Shown here: positions 35,012-46,565 of the stretch, in pieces | How the letters are laid out: each line of letters begins with the position of its first letter | How positions within the stretch are numbered: position 1 is the first letter of the stretch | Source of the DNA: Microcebus murinus | Lineage: Eukaryota; Chordata; Mammalia; Primates; Cheirogaleidae | Reading direction: 5' to 3' | Assembly: GCF_040939455.1 (NCBI RefSeq) | Contig: NC_134106.1 | Span: 85,195,001 to 85,259,000, forward strand | Length of the DNA stretch: 64,000 nt | The notes under the pieces: generated by a model | Told to the model about the DNA's origin: nothing | The model's database searches: none | What the model saw: only the letters and a program-made list of their open reading frames with translations | Made by a program: the position numbers and the translations under genes

Positions 35012-36461
35012 ATTCTGTTAAATTAATATTATTGCTTCCTTAAATTCTTGGTAGAATTTACCAATAAGGCCATCTGAGCCATTCTTTCTAGAAATGCTTT
35101 TAACTACAAAATTAATTTCTTCACAGATATAGGGTTTTTCAGATTATCTATTTTTCTTTGTGAGTTTTGGAAGTATATATATTTTTTAAGAAATCTGTCC
35201 ATTGTATCCAATTTATGAAAGATATTGCCATAACTTTGTTTATAATAGCCTTTATCATTTTTTTTTATTTCTGTAGAATGTATAACAAGGTCTGCTTTCT
35301 CATTGCTGATATTTTAAATTGTGTCTTTGTTTTCTTGGTTATTCTGGCTACATGTTTAAAATTTTTATCAATCAACTATTTTGATTTCACTGATTTTCTC
35401 TTTTTTTCTGGCTGATATTTCATTGGCTTCTTCCCTCATTTTTATTATTATTTTCTTTGTGCTTACTTTGGGCTTTCTTTGTTCTTTTTCTGTTCTCTTA
35501 AATTGGAGTCTTAGGTCAATGACTTGAAACCTTAGTTTTTCTCTTATATGAATACTTTATAAACATCTCTCTAAGCACTACTTTAGATAGATACCACAAC
35601 TTTTTATACATTATGTTTTCATTTTAATTCTGTTCAAAGCAGTTTTTTAAACTGCCTCTTCTTTGATCCATAGATTATATAGATGTGTTTTTTTTTTATT
35701 CTCAAAATACTTAGAGATCTTCCACCTCTTTCCCTTCTTGATTTGTAATTTCATTCCATCAAAGTTTGCAGACAATGTTTGGTATAACTTGAAAACTTTT
35801 AAACATAGTGGAATTTGTTTTATCATCCAGGATATAGATCATGTGCACATGAAAAGAAACTGTATTCTGCTGTTTTTAGATGGAGTGGTTTATAAAAGCC
35901 ACTTAAGTCAAGTTGTTTGACAGTCATGTTCAATTTCTGTACACTCATGATTTTTTGCCTGTGTATTCTATTAATTATTGAGAGATGGGTGTTGACATCT
36001 CCAACTGTGTTTATACATAGTCACCATTTCTGGTGCTCCTTTTTTTTGTCTATAGATCCAAATATCAACCCATGTCATTTTTCTTCTATCTGGATGACTT
36101 CCTTTAACATTTCCAGAAGTGCTAGTGTGCCAGTGATAAATTCTTTCAGCTTTTTTATAAGGAAGTCTAGCTTGCCTTTATTTTTGAAAGATATGTTTTA
36201 TTAGATATAGAATACTAAGTTGACTTTTTTTGGTTTTCCTTTCAGAACATTACAGGTACAGCTGCACTATCTCCTGGCTCACTTTTGTTTTCTGATGAGA
36301 AGCTGATTGTGATGCTTATGCTTGTTACTCAGCATACTCTGGGCATTTTACTGGTGTGCTTTTGAGATTTTCTCTTTATCACTATGTTTAAGCAATTATG
36401 TCATGAGGTGACTTGGTGTAGTTTTCTTCATGCTTCTTTTACTTGAAGTTTGCTCAGCTTC

Positions 36462-36823
36462 TTAGTCAGTGCATATCGGCCTGTTCTGGCTGCTATAACA
36501 GAATACCACAGACAGACAACAGACATTTATGTCTCACAGACCCAGAGGCTGGGAAGTCCAAGATCAAGATGCTTCCAGATTCAGTGTCTGGTAAGAATCT
36601 GTATTCTGGTTCACACACAAACGTATTCCTCCTGCCTTGTCCTAAAATGGCAGATAGGGGTGGAAGAATTTCCAGAGTATTTTTAATAAAGGCACTAAAC
36701 CCATCTATGAGGTGTCTGCCGTCATGATCTACTCACCTTCCAAAGGCCCCACCCTCAAGTACCATCATTTTGAGGTTTGAGGTTTAAATATATGAAGGGG
36801 AGGGGTACATTCAGTCCATAACA
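36462..36823 (-). mobile_element. MLT1A-type MaLR LTR, antisense
   Basis: Reverse-complement LTR features: GGCTGCTATAACAGAATACC near the left end, GGAAGTCCAAGATCAAG, 'CCAAAGGCCCCACCC' and a terminal CAGTCCATAACA. It splits the 5' half of the old L1M. It carries no gene. The two long frames across it are incidental. Confidence 0.78.
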
Positions 36824-38059
36824 CTGGGCTTATGAATTCATGAAATTTGGGAAAATATTGGCTGTTTTCTTCAAGTATTTTTCCCTTCTCCCCAACTTGC
36901 TCCCCTGGTGTGACTCTACCCACACATATATTAGGCTGCATGATGTCATCCTGCAGTTCACTGAGACTGCTCACTTCCTCTTCAGTCTTTTTGTTTTCTC
37001 TGTTTCTTTTTGGATAGTGTATATCACCGCATCTTTAAGTTCACTAAGGTTTTCTTGTGCAGTGCCTAATTTGCTATTTTTCTATTCTAGTGTATTTATT
37101 TTCCATCTCTAGAAGTTCAATTTGAGTCTTTTTAATGTCTAACGTATCTCCCATTAACACGCTTGTTCTGTCTTCTACATTCTGAAACAGGCAGAGTGTA
37201 TTTATAATAGCTGGTTAAATGTCTTTCTTTATGAATTTGTCATGAGTCATTTCTAATGTTTGATTTTTCTCTTCATTATAGGACTTTTTTCTTTTTTGCC
37301 TGCCTGGTCAGTTTTTGAATTGAATATTAAACATCATGAATTTTGCATTATTGGATGTTAGGTTATTTTTCTTTTTGGATTCCTTGAATTATTTTTCATT
37401 TTTATTCTGAAATGCAATAAAGTTATTTATAAATACTTTGATGTTTTTTGAGGCATGTTTTTAAATCTTTCTGGTTGAGACCAGGGCAGTCTTTACTCGA
37501 GGGCCAATTTGGGCCTACTACTAAAATGATACTCTTCTGAATACTCAACCCAAAGCTCCCCAAAATACACGGTTTCTCATATCTGTTAACATTATGTGTG
37601 ATCTATAGAAATTATTGTACTTGTTCCATTCCAAGCTTCATTTAGTTTCCTCACATACAAATACTGATCAATACTCAGCCCAATCCTTAAAGGGACCCCT
37701 ATAGAGCTCTGTAGCCCCCTGTGTGGCTCCCCCCTCTCCACGAAGCTGTCTTCTCCCTGCTATGCTCTGCTCAGCACCCTCGGCTTCTTCAAGTTCTCGA
37801 CACCACCTGCTCAACTCAGGTAGACTGCCAGCCTACCTGGCAGTGACCTTTCCTTGCAACTTGCACTGGGAACTCAGGCAGTGAGCTGTTTTAATCCCAT
37901 GGCTCACCTCATATCTTATCTCAGGAATCACTGTCTTATGCTGCCTGTGTTACAATATCTGTAAGTCACTGTGTCACATATTTTGTTTGTTTCTTAGTTG
38001 GAGTTGAAGAAGTCAATTTAACACTTGCTCCATTATGAAAAAAAAAAATGATAGTGGAA

Positions 38060-39520
38060 ATTTTTCTAAATTTATCTTCAGTTCGATATGGAATTTTCAG
38101 ATCTTTTTTAAAGGAGGCATCATGTTGCACTTTCCACAACAATGTGTAAAGTTTATGATGCTCCACCTCCTGCTCAGCATTTGGTATTGCCAGATCTAAT
38201 ATATTTCAGCCATTTCAGTGAGTGTGTATTATCTCATTATAGTTTGTTTGTTTGTTTTTTTTTTTTTTTTTGAGACAGAGTCTCGCTTGTTGCCCAGGCT
38301 AGAGTGAGTGCCGTGGCGTCAGCCTAGCTCACAGCAACCTCAAACTCCTGGGCTCAAGCAATCCTGCTGCCTCAGCCTCCCGAGTAGCTGGGACTACAGG
38401 CATGCGCCACCATGCCCGGCTAATTTTATATATATATTAGTTGGCCAATTAATTTCTTTCTATTTATAGTAGAGACGGGGTCTCGCTCTTGCTCAGGCTG
38501 GTTTCGAACTCCTGACCTCGAGCAATCCACCCGCCTCAGCCTCCCAGAGTGCTAGGATTACAGGCGTGAGCCACCGCGCCTGGCTCATTATAGTTTTAAG
38601 TCTCATTTTTGTTAGGACTAATGCTCCCTGATGTTTCATATGCTTATTGGACATTTTTATATTTTCTTTCTTGAAGTGTCTGTACAAGTCGTTTTTTGAA
38701 AACTTGTATTTGCATGTTTGTCTTTTTATTATTCAGTTATGAGACTCTATAAATCTTAGATACTAGTCCTTTGTCAGATAAGTTTTTTGAAAATATTTTT
38801 TTCTTCAGTCTATGGCATGCCAATCCACATTTTTAATGAATGTTTTGATAATACGTGGTTTATCAAATTTTTCCTTCAATATTGATTGCTTTCTGTGTCC
38901 CAAGAAACTGTTGCTTTCCCCATGTCATGAAGAAATTTTCCTAGGTTTTTTTTAATATCTTCATAACATTAACTTTTATTTTTAGGTTGTATAATCAACT
39001 TCAAATTAATTTTTGTGAAAAGAGTGAGACAAGGGTCAAGGGTTATTGCTTTGTTTTATTTTTCTTATAGATATATCATAATTCTTAAATAGGCTTCTTC
39101 CCTTGGATTACGTGGCCCATTGGTTGAAAATCAAAAGATCACATAAATTTGTTTCCAGTTTTGCGTTTTAAATAATGTTCTATTAATTTGTTCATCCTTA
39201 TGCTTAAATCACATTGCCTTGATCAATCTAGCTTTATACGAAGTCTTGAAGTCAGCTAGTAGAGAAACTCTTAACATTGGTCCTGTTTGTCTATGAGATA
39301 TATATATATTGGACATACTAATTTTTTTGCATTTTGCAAAACTTTAAAAACAGTTTGTTAATTTTCTGGAAATGTGTGGCTGAATACATAGGATCAATTC
39401 AATAGATCAATTTGTCCAGAGTTAAGGGTATTGATTCTTTCAAATCATGATATATCTCTTCATTTATTTAGATCTTTGATTCTCCCATCAATATTTCCTT
39501 CCTCCATTGCAAAGCTATTA
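38060..39520 (-). mobile_element. Old antisense L1, ORF2 3' region, split by Alu
   Basis: Reverse-complement L1 ORF2 sequence occupies 38060-38245 and 38584-39520 and is continuous across the Alu insertion. It may be part of another L1M copy following the one that ends near 37.95 kb. Confidence 0.6.
38246..38583 (-). mobile_element. Alu SINE (lemur type), antisense
   Basis: Full-length reverse-complement Alu with a T-rich tail start and a GCGCCTGG end. It is flanked by the perfect 13-bp target duplication CTCATTATAGTTT (38233-38245 and 38584-38596). The lemur-type middle 'TTAGTTGGCCAATTAATTTC' plus TATA run is present. Confidence 0.96.
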
Positions 39521-39529
39521 TTAAAAAAA

Positions 39530-39730
39530 ATATTTATTTACTTATTTAGAGACAGAGTCTCACTGTTCCCCAGTCTGAAGTGCAGTACCCAGTCATAGCT
39601 CTCTGTACCCTCAAACTCCTGGGCTCAAGCAATCCTGCTTAGCTTCCTGAGTAGCTGGGACCACAGGAATATGCTACAATGACCAGCTCATTTTTCTTTT
39701 TCTTTTTTTGTAGAGACAGGGTCTCTACAA
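39530..39730 (-). mobile_element. Fossil Alu monomer (FLAM-like), antisense
   Basis: A single 7SL-derived monomer with 'GAGACAGAGTCTCACTGTTCC', 'CAAACTCCTGGGCTCAAGCA' and 'TAGAGACAGGGTCTC' but no second monomer. It is more diverged than the dimeric Alus, as expected for an early free monomer. Confidence 0.75.
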
Positions 39731-40420
39731 GTATATTATGAATTCTATATTATTGTAACTGGACTTTTAAAAATGATATTTCAAATTGTCTGCTGCTTGA
39801 GTATAGACATGTATTTTTTGCCTTTTGTCAGGTTTAGTTTGCTACATTTCTATTCTCAGCATGGTCTCCATTACTACCAAAGCTTGGCTTATTTATCCAC
39901 TCTCCACTTTCACCCACCAAGTAGAACCACTTTATCTAGGCAAAGCCCAGAACATCAACATTTTGACATATTCTCATAATGAGGAAATGCTCCCGCCAGA
40001 AAAAGTAGCAATGAAATGTTAGCTCATCTCTCTGTGGTTTGCTTCTCAGCAGCCTTGGTCCATTTATTCCTGGATAGATAAAAGATAGATATAGATATAA
40101 ATATAGATATAATTTTATCAGCTTTCTATTTTTGTTCAATAGGAGTGTTAATCTGCTGAAAGCTACTATTGCAAAACAAAAGCAGATTCAGAGATGACAT
40201 TTAAGGGTTAATACTGAATGGATATGATACTGGATTAGAAATAGAAAAACAGACTGAGTTAAAAATTTATTTTCTACTTATTTCATTTTTATATATCAAT
40301 GCTCTAATAAAATAAAATTACTCATTGTTTCCATATTAGTTTTCCATTTCCCAGATTTGTACATTTTTCATGTTGTTTCTTTGTTCTGGAAAAATATCAG
40401 TTATAACAACATCAACAAAA
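39731..40420. other. Unassigned sequence
   Basis: Nothing recognised. A short imperfect (ATAGAT)n run lies at 40077-40115. Confidence 0.5.
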
Positions 40421-40424
40421 ACAA

Positions 40425-40655
40425 GAACTAATGTTTATCGACTGATTTTTATGCTCCAGTTATTCTCTAAGAGCTTTAAATGTATTAATTTATTTAATCT
40501 TCAGAACAACCATTTGAAGTACTAGCATTGTTATTTCCATTTAACTGAGAAGGAAACTGAAGCATAGAGAATTTAAGACACTACATAGATTTGCACAACT
40601 GATGATAGAATTGAAATTAGAATCTAGGTAGTCCAGCTGCAGTGTTTGTGTTCAT
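40425..40655 (-). repeat. MIR, antisense
   Basis: Long reverse-complement MIR: 'TTAATCTTCAGAACAACC', 'TTATTTCCATTTAACTGAG', 'AGGAAACTGAAGCATAGAGA' in order. Confidence 0.75.
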
Positions 40656-40849
40656 ATTGGAATATCCCCCTTCCCTCCACTGCTACTCTCATTTATCTAA
40701 AATTTATGTATTTTGGAGTAAGTATTTGTGATCTATTTGTAATAGACATATAGAGCTGGAATAACTCTCCCTTCATTGCTATCCCATCATGTTTTATCTC
40801 CACCTCTTTCTTTGCCCTAGACCCTGTATACATTAACTTGTGCCCTCAT

Positions 40850-40985
40850 GTATGTTCTAGCCAGTCACCTGCTCCTCTGCAGCCACTTGAGGGCAAGACA
40901 CCATGCTATGCATTTAGTTCTCAAATGAGTACTTAAGATAATATCTTTCTCATGGTAGGCACTTGACATCAATAAATACTTGAAA
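40850..40985 (+). repeat. L2 3' end, sense
   Basis: It has the L2 terminal pattern, ending '...GGTAGGCACTTGACATCAATAAATACTTGA'. The element continues leftward faintly. Confidence 0.55.
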
Positions 40986-41545
40986 AAAGAAAGAGAAGAC
41001 AGGAGAAGGAAATGTTAGTTTTTACAATAATTATTTTCAAGTTAAATATTATGTTTCCATCAGCTGTATTGCATATGTGTAAACATAGTTAAATATTTCT
41101 GTGTGGGAATTTTTTACTGGCATTTTGTGGACACTTTATGTGCTTTTCCAAATCCTGTGCAAAAATCATTCAAAAATCAGGAAGATAAGAAAATGTATTA
41201 TAACTCTCATACTAAAATTAAAGCTTAATAAGCAACATAGAGATATTACTGGTTTAAGAGTAATAAGTTGAAAGCAAGTTAAGGAAAAACTGACTGGAAG
41301 TCAAAGGTTAAGGTCAACGCTTCCATGAACCAGGACGGGAGCACGTAGGAAAGATGCCAGCATGTTCTAATCAGCCTCACTTGTAGCCGATGCCATAATA
41401 TGTATGTTCTCCTGGTTCTGTGGGCTGCTAAGGGTGAGTCATTCTTGCAAATAAACATTAATAAATTTACATGCACAGTACACTTTATACAACTCTGGTG
41501 AGTAGTGGTCAAAGAAATAGCAAGCTTCAGAAGCAAAAAAAGTCC

Positions 41546-41626
41546 TTAACCCTTTGCACTCGCTTGCTTTTTTCTCATTATCCACTCGACATTATCCACA
41601 CTTGACATCCGAGTGCAAAGGGTTAA
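41546..41626. mobile_element. piggyBac-type miniature transposon
   Basis: A 73-bp element (41550-41622) with perfect 13-bp terminal inverted repeats CCCTTTGCACTCG and CGAGTGCAAAGGG, each bordered by TTAA (41546-41549 and 41623-41626). TTAA duplication and CCC...GGG ends are the hallmark of piggyBac-superfamily DNA transposons. The interior contains CATTATCCAC twice (41576-41585 and 41590-41599), a possible transposase-binding repeat. It has no coding capacity, so it must have been moved by a transposase encoded elsewhere. The perfect ends suggest a recent insertion. Confidence 0.9.
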
Positions 41627-43555
41627 ACTGGCCATCGTAAAAGGAGACTCTGTGGAGTGCTATTGACTTTGTTAGCTATAGGCTTCCAGTTCTTTTTACT
41701 GTGACAGAAGAAATGCAAAGAAAGAAGCTGATTCTGTAGTGAAATATTGTGACTTGAATTCCAAACTGATCTAAAAATCAGAATTAGAAAAACTAATAGT
41801 GATTGCAGTCAAGAAAAACAAAACAAAACAAAAAACCCACAAAATCTATACCACAGTAAGCCAACAAAGTATTTGCATGAAGCAATGCATGTGTTAACAC
41901 CCAATAGAAAGATGCTCAGGACACGCTTAACCATGTTACCAACTTCAAAAAAAAGTGAGAGAAATTTTCTACATCTAGCATATTTGTCATAAAACATAGA
42001 TTAAGACTATGGAAATGAATAATTAATTGAGGTTTTTTTTACATTTTATTATAAGAATAATAGCTTTTAATCTTAAATATTTATGGTATTGTCTTTCAAT
42101 TTTGATAGTTTTCTTTGGTATTAATATTTCCCGTTTTTAATGTTTTTATTGTCAAATGTCTCTATCAGGTGGAGATTATTTTCTATATTTTCAAAATAGC
42201 AAAATATATTTGTTAACAATAATAAACCATGTATTTATTTTATATATATACACATGCACACACACAAATAGATATTATATTTACAAAAACCTCTAAAACC
42301 TTTAGAAAGTTCTACCATAGCAAAATGATGCGCTGTTTGGTATTACCGTCACTCATTATTTTAAAAACACATAGTGTTATGCAAAATGAAGAGTAAGTTT
42401 TAATTCCTAAGAATTCCTAAATTTTAATGTATCTTTCTTGAATCCCCAAATTTAATGTTAAGGATTTGGAAACTAAATACAATTATTGAATCTACCATTT
42501 ACCCTTCAAAAATTATTTAATTGTAGGCTCTTCTTAGACAATAGAGTCTAATATTTCTCAAAGATTTTTTCCAACCCTTACCTGGAGGTTCAATCAATGA
42601 CAGAAGCAACACTTACTGTTTGCTATATGTTTGTTTTGAGATATTATTTATTCCAATTGTATGGCTCTAACGAAGTCAATAATGCATGATAAGATTCTAA
42701 GATCACTGAAGCTTGTCGTCTCCACATACATCACTCAAGCATGCTTGGTTGCACTGTACATTATTAGATGGTTCAATGAGGCATTCTTTAATAAGACAAT
42801 GATTGAGTTCTATGACCACTTCTGGAAAAACACAGGGAAGTAAATTGATTGCTTCATGATTTTCAGGATAGTTGTTCCTGTTTATTAGTTTCTTTATTTT
42901 GGAGCATGTACTAGATGATTATTCTGGTAGAGATCAGAAAGTTGCTCTGCTGTACTCTTATATTTTAGTGTACTCAAAATAATAATAATTAAGAGTATAA
43001 ATTTTGGACATGAACAAAAGTGATGCGAGATAGTCTGAGTTTGTGGATTAAGGTGATAGCTGCCATACTTATTATTTTATCTTAAGAAACTGGTCTTCTG
43101 TGCAACTACATTTTTTATGTAGATGTAATAATTTGTCTGCAAGGGAATCTACATATCTAGGTAAATTTGCTCATAATTAGTGCTTCTGGAGGGGGGACTA
43201 GGGGTAAGGCAGACAGAGAGATGCAAAGGTTTGAGCAAAGAGTGCAGGAAGGAATTTGCAAGCTCTGGGGCCACAGTAAAGGAAGGAATATACTTCCAGA
43301 AAGGCACAGTGGTCCACCATGTCAAGGCCAGTGACGATAGGGAGCAGCTATTGGATTAATCAAATAGTCATTCATTTGGCAATGAAAATTTCACTGGTGT
43401 GACGGAAGTGGAGAAATGACTGTTGTAATCTGAGTGAAAAAAAAGAGGTGAGGAAATGGATATGGTATGTGCAAGTTAACATTCCAGAATTTTCACTGAG
43501 AAGGGGAGGTGACAGAGGGTTTCTAGGAAAGTAGAGAAGGTTCTAGAAATCTGTC
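41627..43555. other. Unassigned sequence
   Basis: No gene seen. (TA)n/(CA)n-like sequence is present near 42240-42266. The part 43190-43440 reads like an old repeat but I could not name it. Confidence 0.45.
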
Positions 43556-43559
43556 TAAG

Positions 43560-43700
43560 TCTCAGTGTTTTCATCTCTGGAAATGAGATATTAATAACAC
43601 ATTCTGCACAGGCTTACCAATGGGAACTGAGTAAGATAATCTCTTTAGTGTATTCTACTGTCATAGGCATAGTAAGCACTTGATGAGCATTATTATTTTT
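43560..43700 (+). repeat. MIR, sense
   Basis: The MIR 3' half: 'GTTTTCATCTCTGGAAATGA', '...TAAGCACTTGATGAGC'. Confidence 0.6.
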
Positions 43701-45085
43701 AATTTTTGATAATTTGGAAGTGAAAAGTATTATTACATTACTTATGACATTATTTCTCTTTCTTTAATTTCTAGTTTATTACTAGTTTGTCAGCCTTTTG
43801 GATTTCTTCTGTGAATTAAGAGTTCATACCACTTGCCTGCTTTTTTCTGTTGTTATTTTTCTTTTGCTTATTAATTTCAGAATTTTTTTGTAAAGTTTGT
43901 TTATACATTCCTTTGCCTGTGTGTCTTCACACTGCACATGGGAAGATACTATTTTTGGCATGCTTTTGCTTTTCCTTCCAACTTCACCACCTCCTGTGCT
44001 TTCTTAAAATAAAGTGGGATTTTAGTTTGAGATTATAATTATTTTTACATTAAACCTCTAAGTACTTAAAAATAATTTCTTAGCAACTGTTACAGGTTTT
44101 ATAATCCTATCATCTGCCATATAGACTCTACAAGTGATAAGAATTTTACTAATCAGCTCTGCACCCTGTTGGCCCTTTTATTCTAAAGGTGGAATTACTG
44201 TCTTTGCATTACAAAGTTTTCCTTTTAAAAAATTCCTTTGATAATTTCATCCTTTGCATATCTTTTCACTCATTTGCAGAACTCCTATTAGGGGAATGTT
44301 GGATCATTAGACTGATTTTCCAGGTTTCAATGGTTTTCTTCTAACATTCATCTTTTGTTTCCTTCATGCAAGTCTCCACCATACAAATTACATTCTCACC
44401 AAGTGTCTTAATTATAGCACTACCTACTCTTTAATGTTTTGTTTCCACAACAATAGTTTAGAGCTCTAAGGACTCTTGAGGGGTTTCTTTTTTTCCTATT
44501 AACTGCTTCCTTTCCATGTATTTCTTCTTTTCCTTATCTTCTTCGTAGGTGATTTCAAGGTTTTCCTTTTTCTGCTCTATTAATTTTGTTTTCTTAGCAT
44601 TTGTTCTGTTGTTGTTTGCATTCAGTGTTTTGTTCTTAGGCTATCATTCTTGTTTGTCTGTAAATATTTGTAGATAGTCTAAATAGAATATATTACTAGC
44701 TGGAGTCTATTTTCTCATCCACAGTGGGAATCCCTGCAAAGAAATGAAGCTCCATACTAAGAATATCATCACATTTGGTTATTTTAGGAGGCCAGAGGAA
44801 TGGTAATTCAGCTGGAATTCACATATAGTTTGTCTTATAGGTTTGGAGTCTCTCCGTACCTCCTGTGGCTTTCTGTCACCTGGAACTGTTCCCCCACACC
44901 AAGAATCTTTCCGGTCAGAGCTCCTACTTTAGGAGTCTGTATGTTTTGATTCATCATCGATTGCAAATGATGATTTTAGTATGTGTATCTGTGTAGTGGC
45001 TGTGATCGTGAGCCATTCTCCCTGTGTGGCTAATGACACAGAAAAGGACATCAGTATAAGATGCTAGATGGGGGAGTCACACTAA
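43701..45085. other. Mostly unassigned; possible L1 debris at left
   Basis: 43780-43900 faintly resembles reverse-complement L1 ORF2 (TTTTGGATTTCTTCTGTGAATT). The rest is unassigned. Confidence 0.35.
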
Positions 45086-45089
45086 ATGA

Positions 45090-45260
45090 TGACATCTATT
45101 TGGACATGCTGTGTTGAGCCTGTTGGACACCCAGGTGATACACCCAGCCAGAGTATAAAAACACAGATCTACGACTCCAGCAGGAATATGTGTGTGGGGA
45201 GAGGGACCAGAAGTCTTCAGCATGGAGGATATGGATATCACTAAGAGAAAAATTTCCAGA
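45090..45260 (-). repeat. L2 ORF2 fragment, antisense
   Basis: The plus strand reads like the complement of the L2 reverse-transcriptase region ('AGCCTGTTGGACACCCAGGT', 'CGACTCCAGCAGG...AGTCTTCAGCATGGAGGATA'). L2 is an ancient mammalian LINE, and this copy is short and decayed. Confidence 0.5.
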
Positions 45261-46376
45261 CTAAAGACAAAACTTTAAAATAAACAGAAACTGATAAAAT
45301 TCATTCTTCTAGAAGATGGTGGAATCAGGAAAAATGTGGCAAGCAATACAGAAAAGGAAAAAAATCATAAAATGTAATAGAAAGTAGTGTGTAAGCTAGA
45401 GGGGATGTGTTTGCAGATAGTGACAACTCTAGGTCGGTGACATGTTACCCTTCATAGTATTAGGTAAAAGACAAAAATCCTGAGATTATAATATAGTGAT
45501 ATTGAACTCTTGCAAAATCTGGAAATTCTGTCTTACCTTTGGTTTTTGCTATCTTTAAAGAATTTGTTTCTCTTACATTTTGCCACAAATTTAATTTTTC
45601 CTATAATATATAAATAAGGGGCCTCATCGAATGAAAGAAACCTATGGATAGGAATTGCCCCTGAAGTGTGCTTTCATGGCATTAGAGTAGAAGAATCTAA
45701 ATACTGTGAACTGTTGGTAGATACTACATGTGTATAAACAAAGGTAATCACGCCACCTGCATCATAGATCAAAATAAGTATAAACATTGTTATAAATGTT
45801 TGAAGTTCCCGTTGTGAGCAAGGGAAATATCTTACATTAATACAATGAGTTTACATAGCATCAGAGGTTTAGTGTAAAAGCAGAATACAGAAAAATGAAT
45901 GAAGGATAGATATAGTATTGAAAATTAAGAAGAAACAATAAAATCAGAATAAGAGAGAAGGAAGGTGAAATCACTATGGGTGTTGAAGATAATGGAAAAT
46001 GTGAAGGATCAAAGAAAAATGAATCTAAAGATTGAAAATCTTCATAGATAAAACAAATAATTCAATATTTTTTTTAAAAAGCTAGATATATTTGTTTGAG
46101 TCATGGAACATTTTATTTTCTATGAATGGTATTTCTCTCTTTCTCTCTTGCCCACAGTTTCTATTGGAACCTCAAAAAATTCCATCCCAATTTGAAAAGC
46201 AAAACCAAAAATAAAAGATGAGCAACATTATTTTCCTCTTCTTTATTTATGAAGATTTCTTTATTATCCAATTCAATCATATGCAATTTTAGCTATTATC
46301 TTGGAAGATTAATTTCAAAGCACGGGAAAATCCAACTGAAAGGCAGAAAGTTTTATAAAGCAAAAAGCAATATTTT

Positions 46377-46389
46377 GGGGGGGGGGGGG
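46377..46389 (+). repeat. G13 homopolymer
   Basis: Thirteen consecutive G bases on the plus strand after TATTTT. Long G runs are rare in mammalian DNA and can form quadruplex structures. The exact length may be affected by sequencing error. Confidence 0.85.
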
Positions 46390-46394
46390 CAGAA

Positions 46395-46565
46395 TGGTGT
46401 TCCGAAAGGAGCCTGAGCTTCAGAACCTGGACTTGGGACAAAGCCAGCCTATAGTAACTTTCTAGTTTTAATGACTTTAAACAAATTGCATAACCTTCCT
46501 GAGCTTATGTGGAATTTTTGGAAGGGTTGTTAATATATTTGACTGCCTCTAGCATATTAAAACAT
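46395..46565 (+). repeat. MIR, sense
   Basis: MIR 5'-to-core pattern with 'CAGAACCTGGACTTGG', then 'TTTAATGACTTTAAACAAATTGC' and 'CCTGAGCTTATGTGG'. Confidence 0.5.

Larger units (their letters stand above)
31465..37950 (-). mobile_element. Nearly full-length old L1M, antisense
   Basis: Reading rightward, this is the reverse complement of an L1: the 3' UTR (31465-31750), ORF2 from its end towards its start (through 35012-36460), and the 5' region (36825 to about 37550, uncertain to 37950). The two gaps in register are the insertions at 34109-35011 and 36462-36823. With those removed it is about 5.2 kb. Frames are destroyed throughout, so it is an inert fossil. The 5' limit is approximate. Confidence 0.68.

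Noticed and set aside
36443..36727. Overlapping frames suggesting a small gene
   Set aside because: The sequence is an antisense MLT1A-type LTR.
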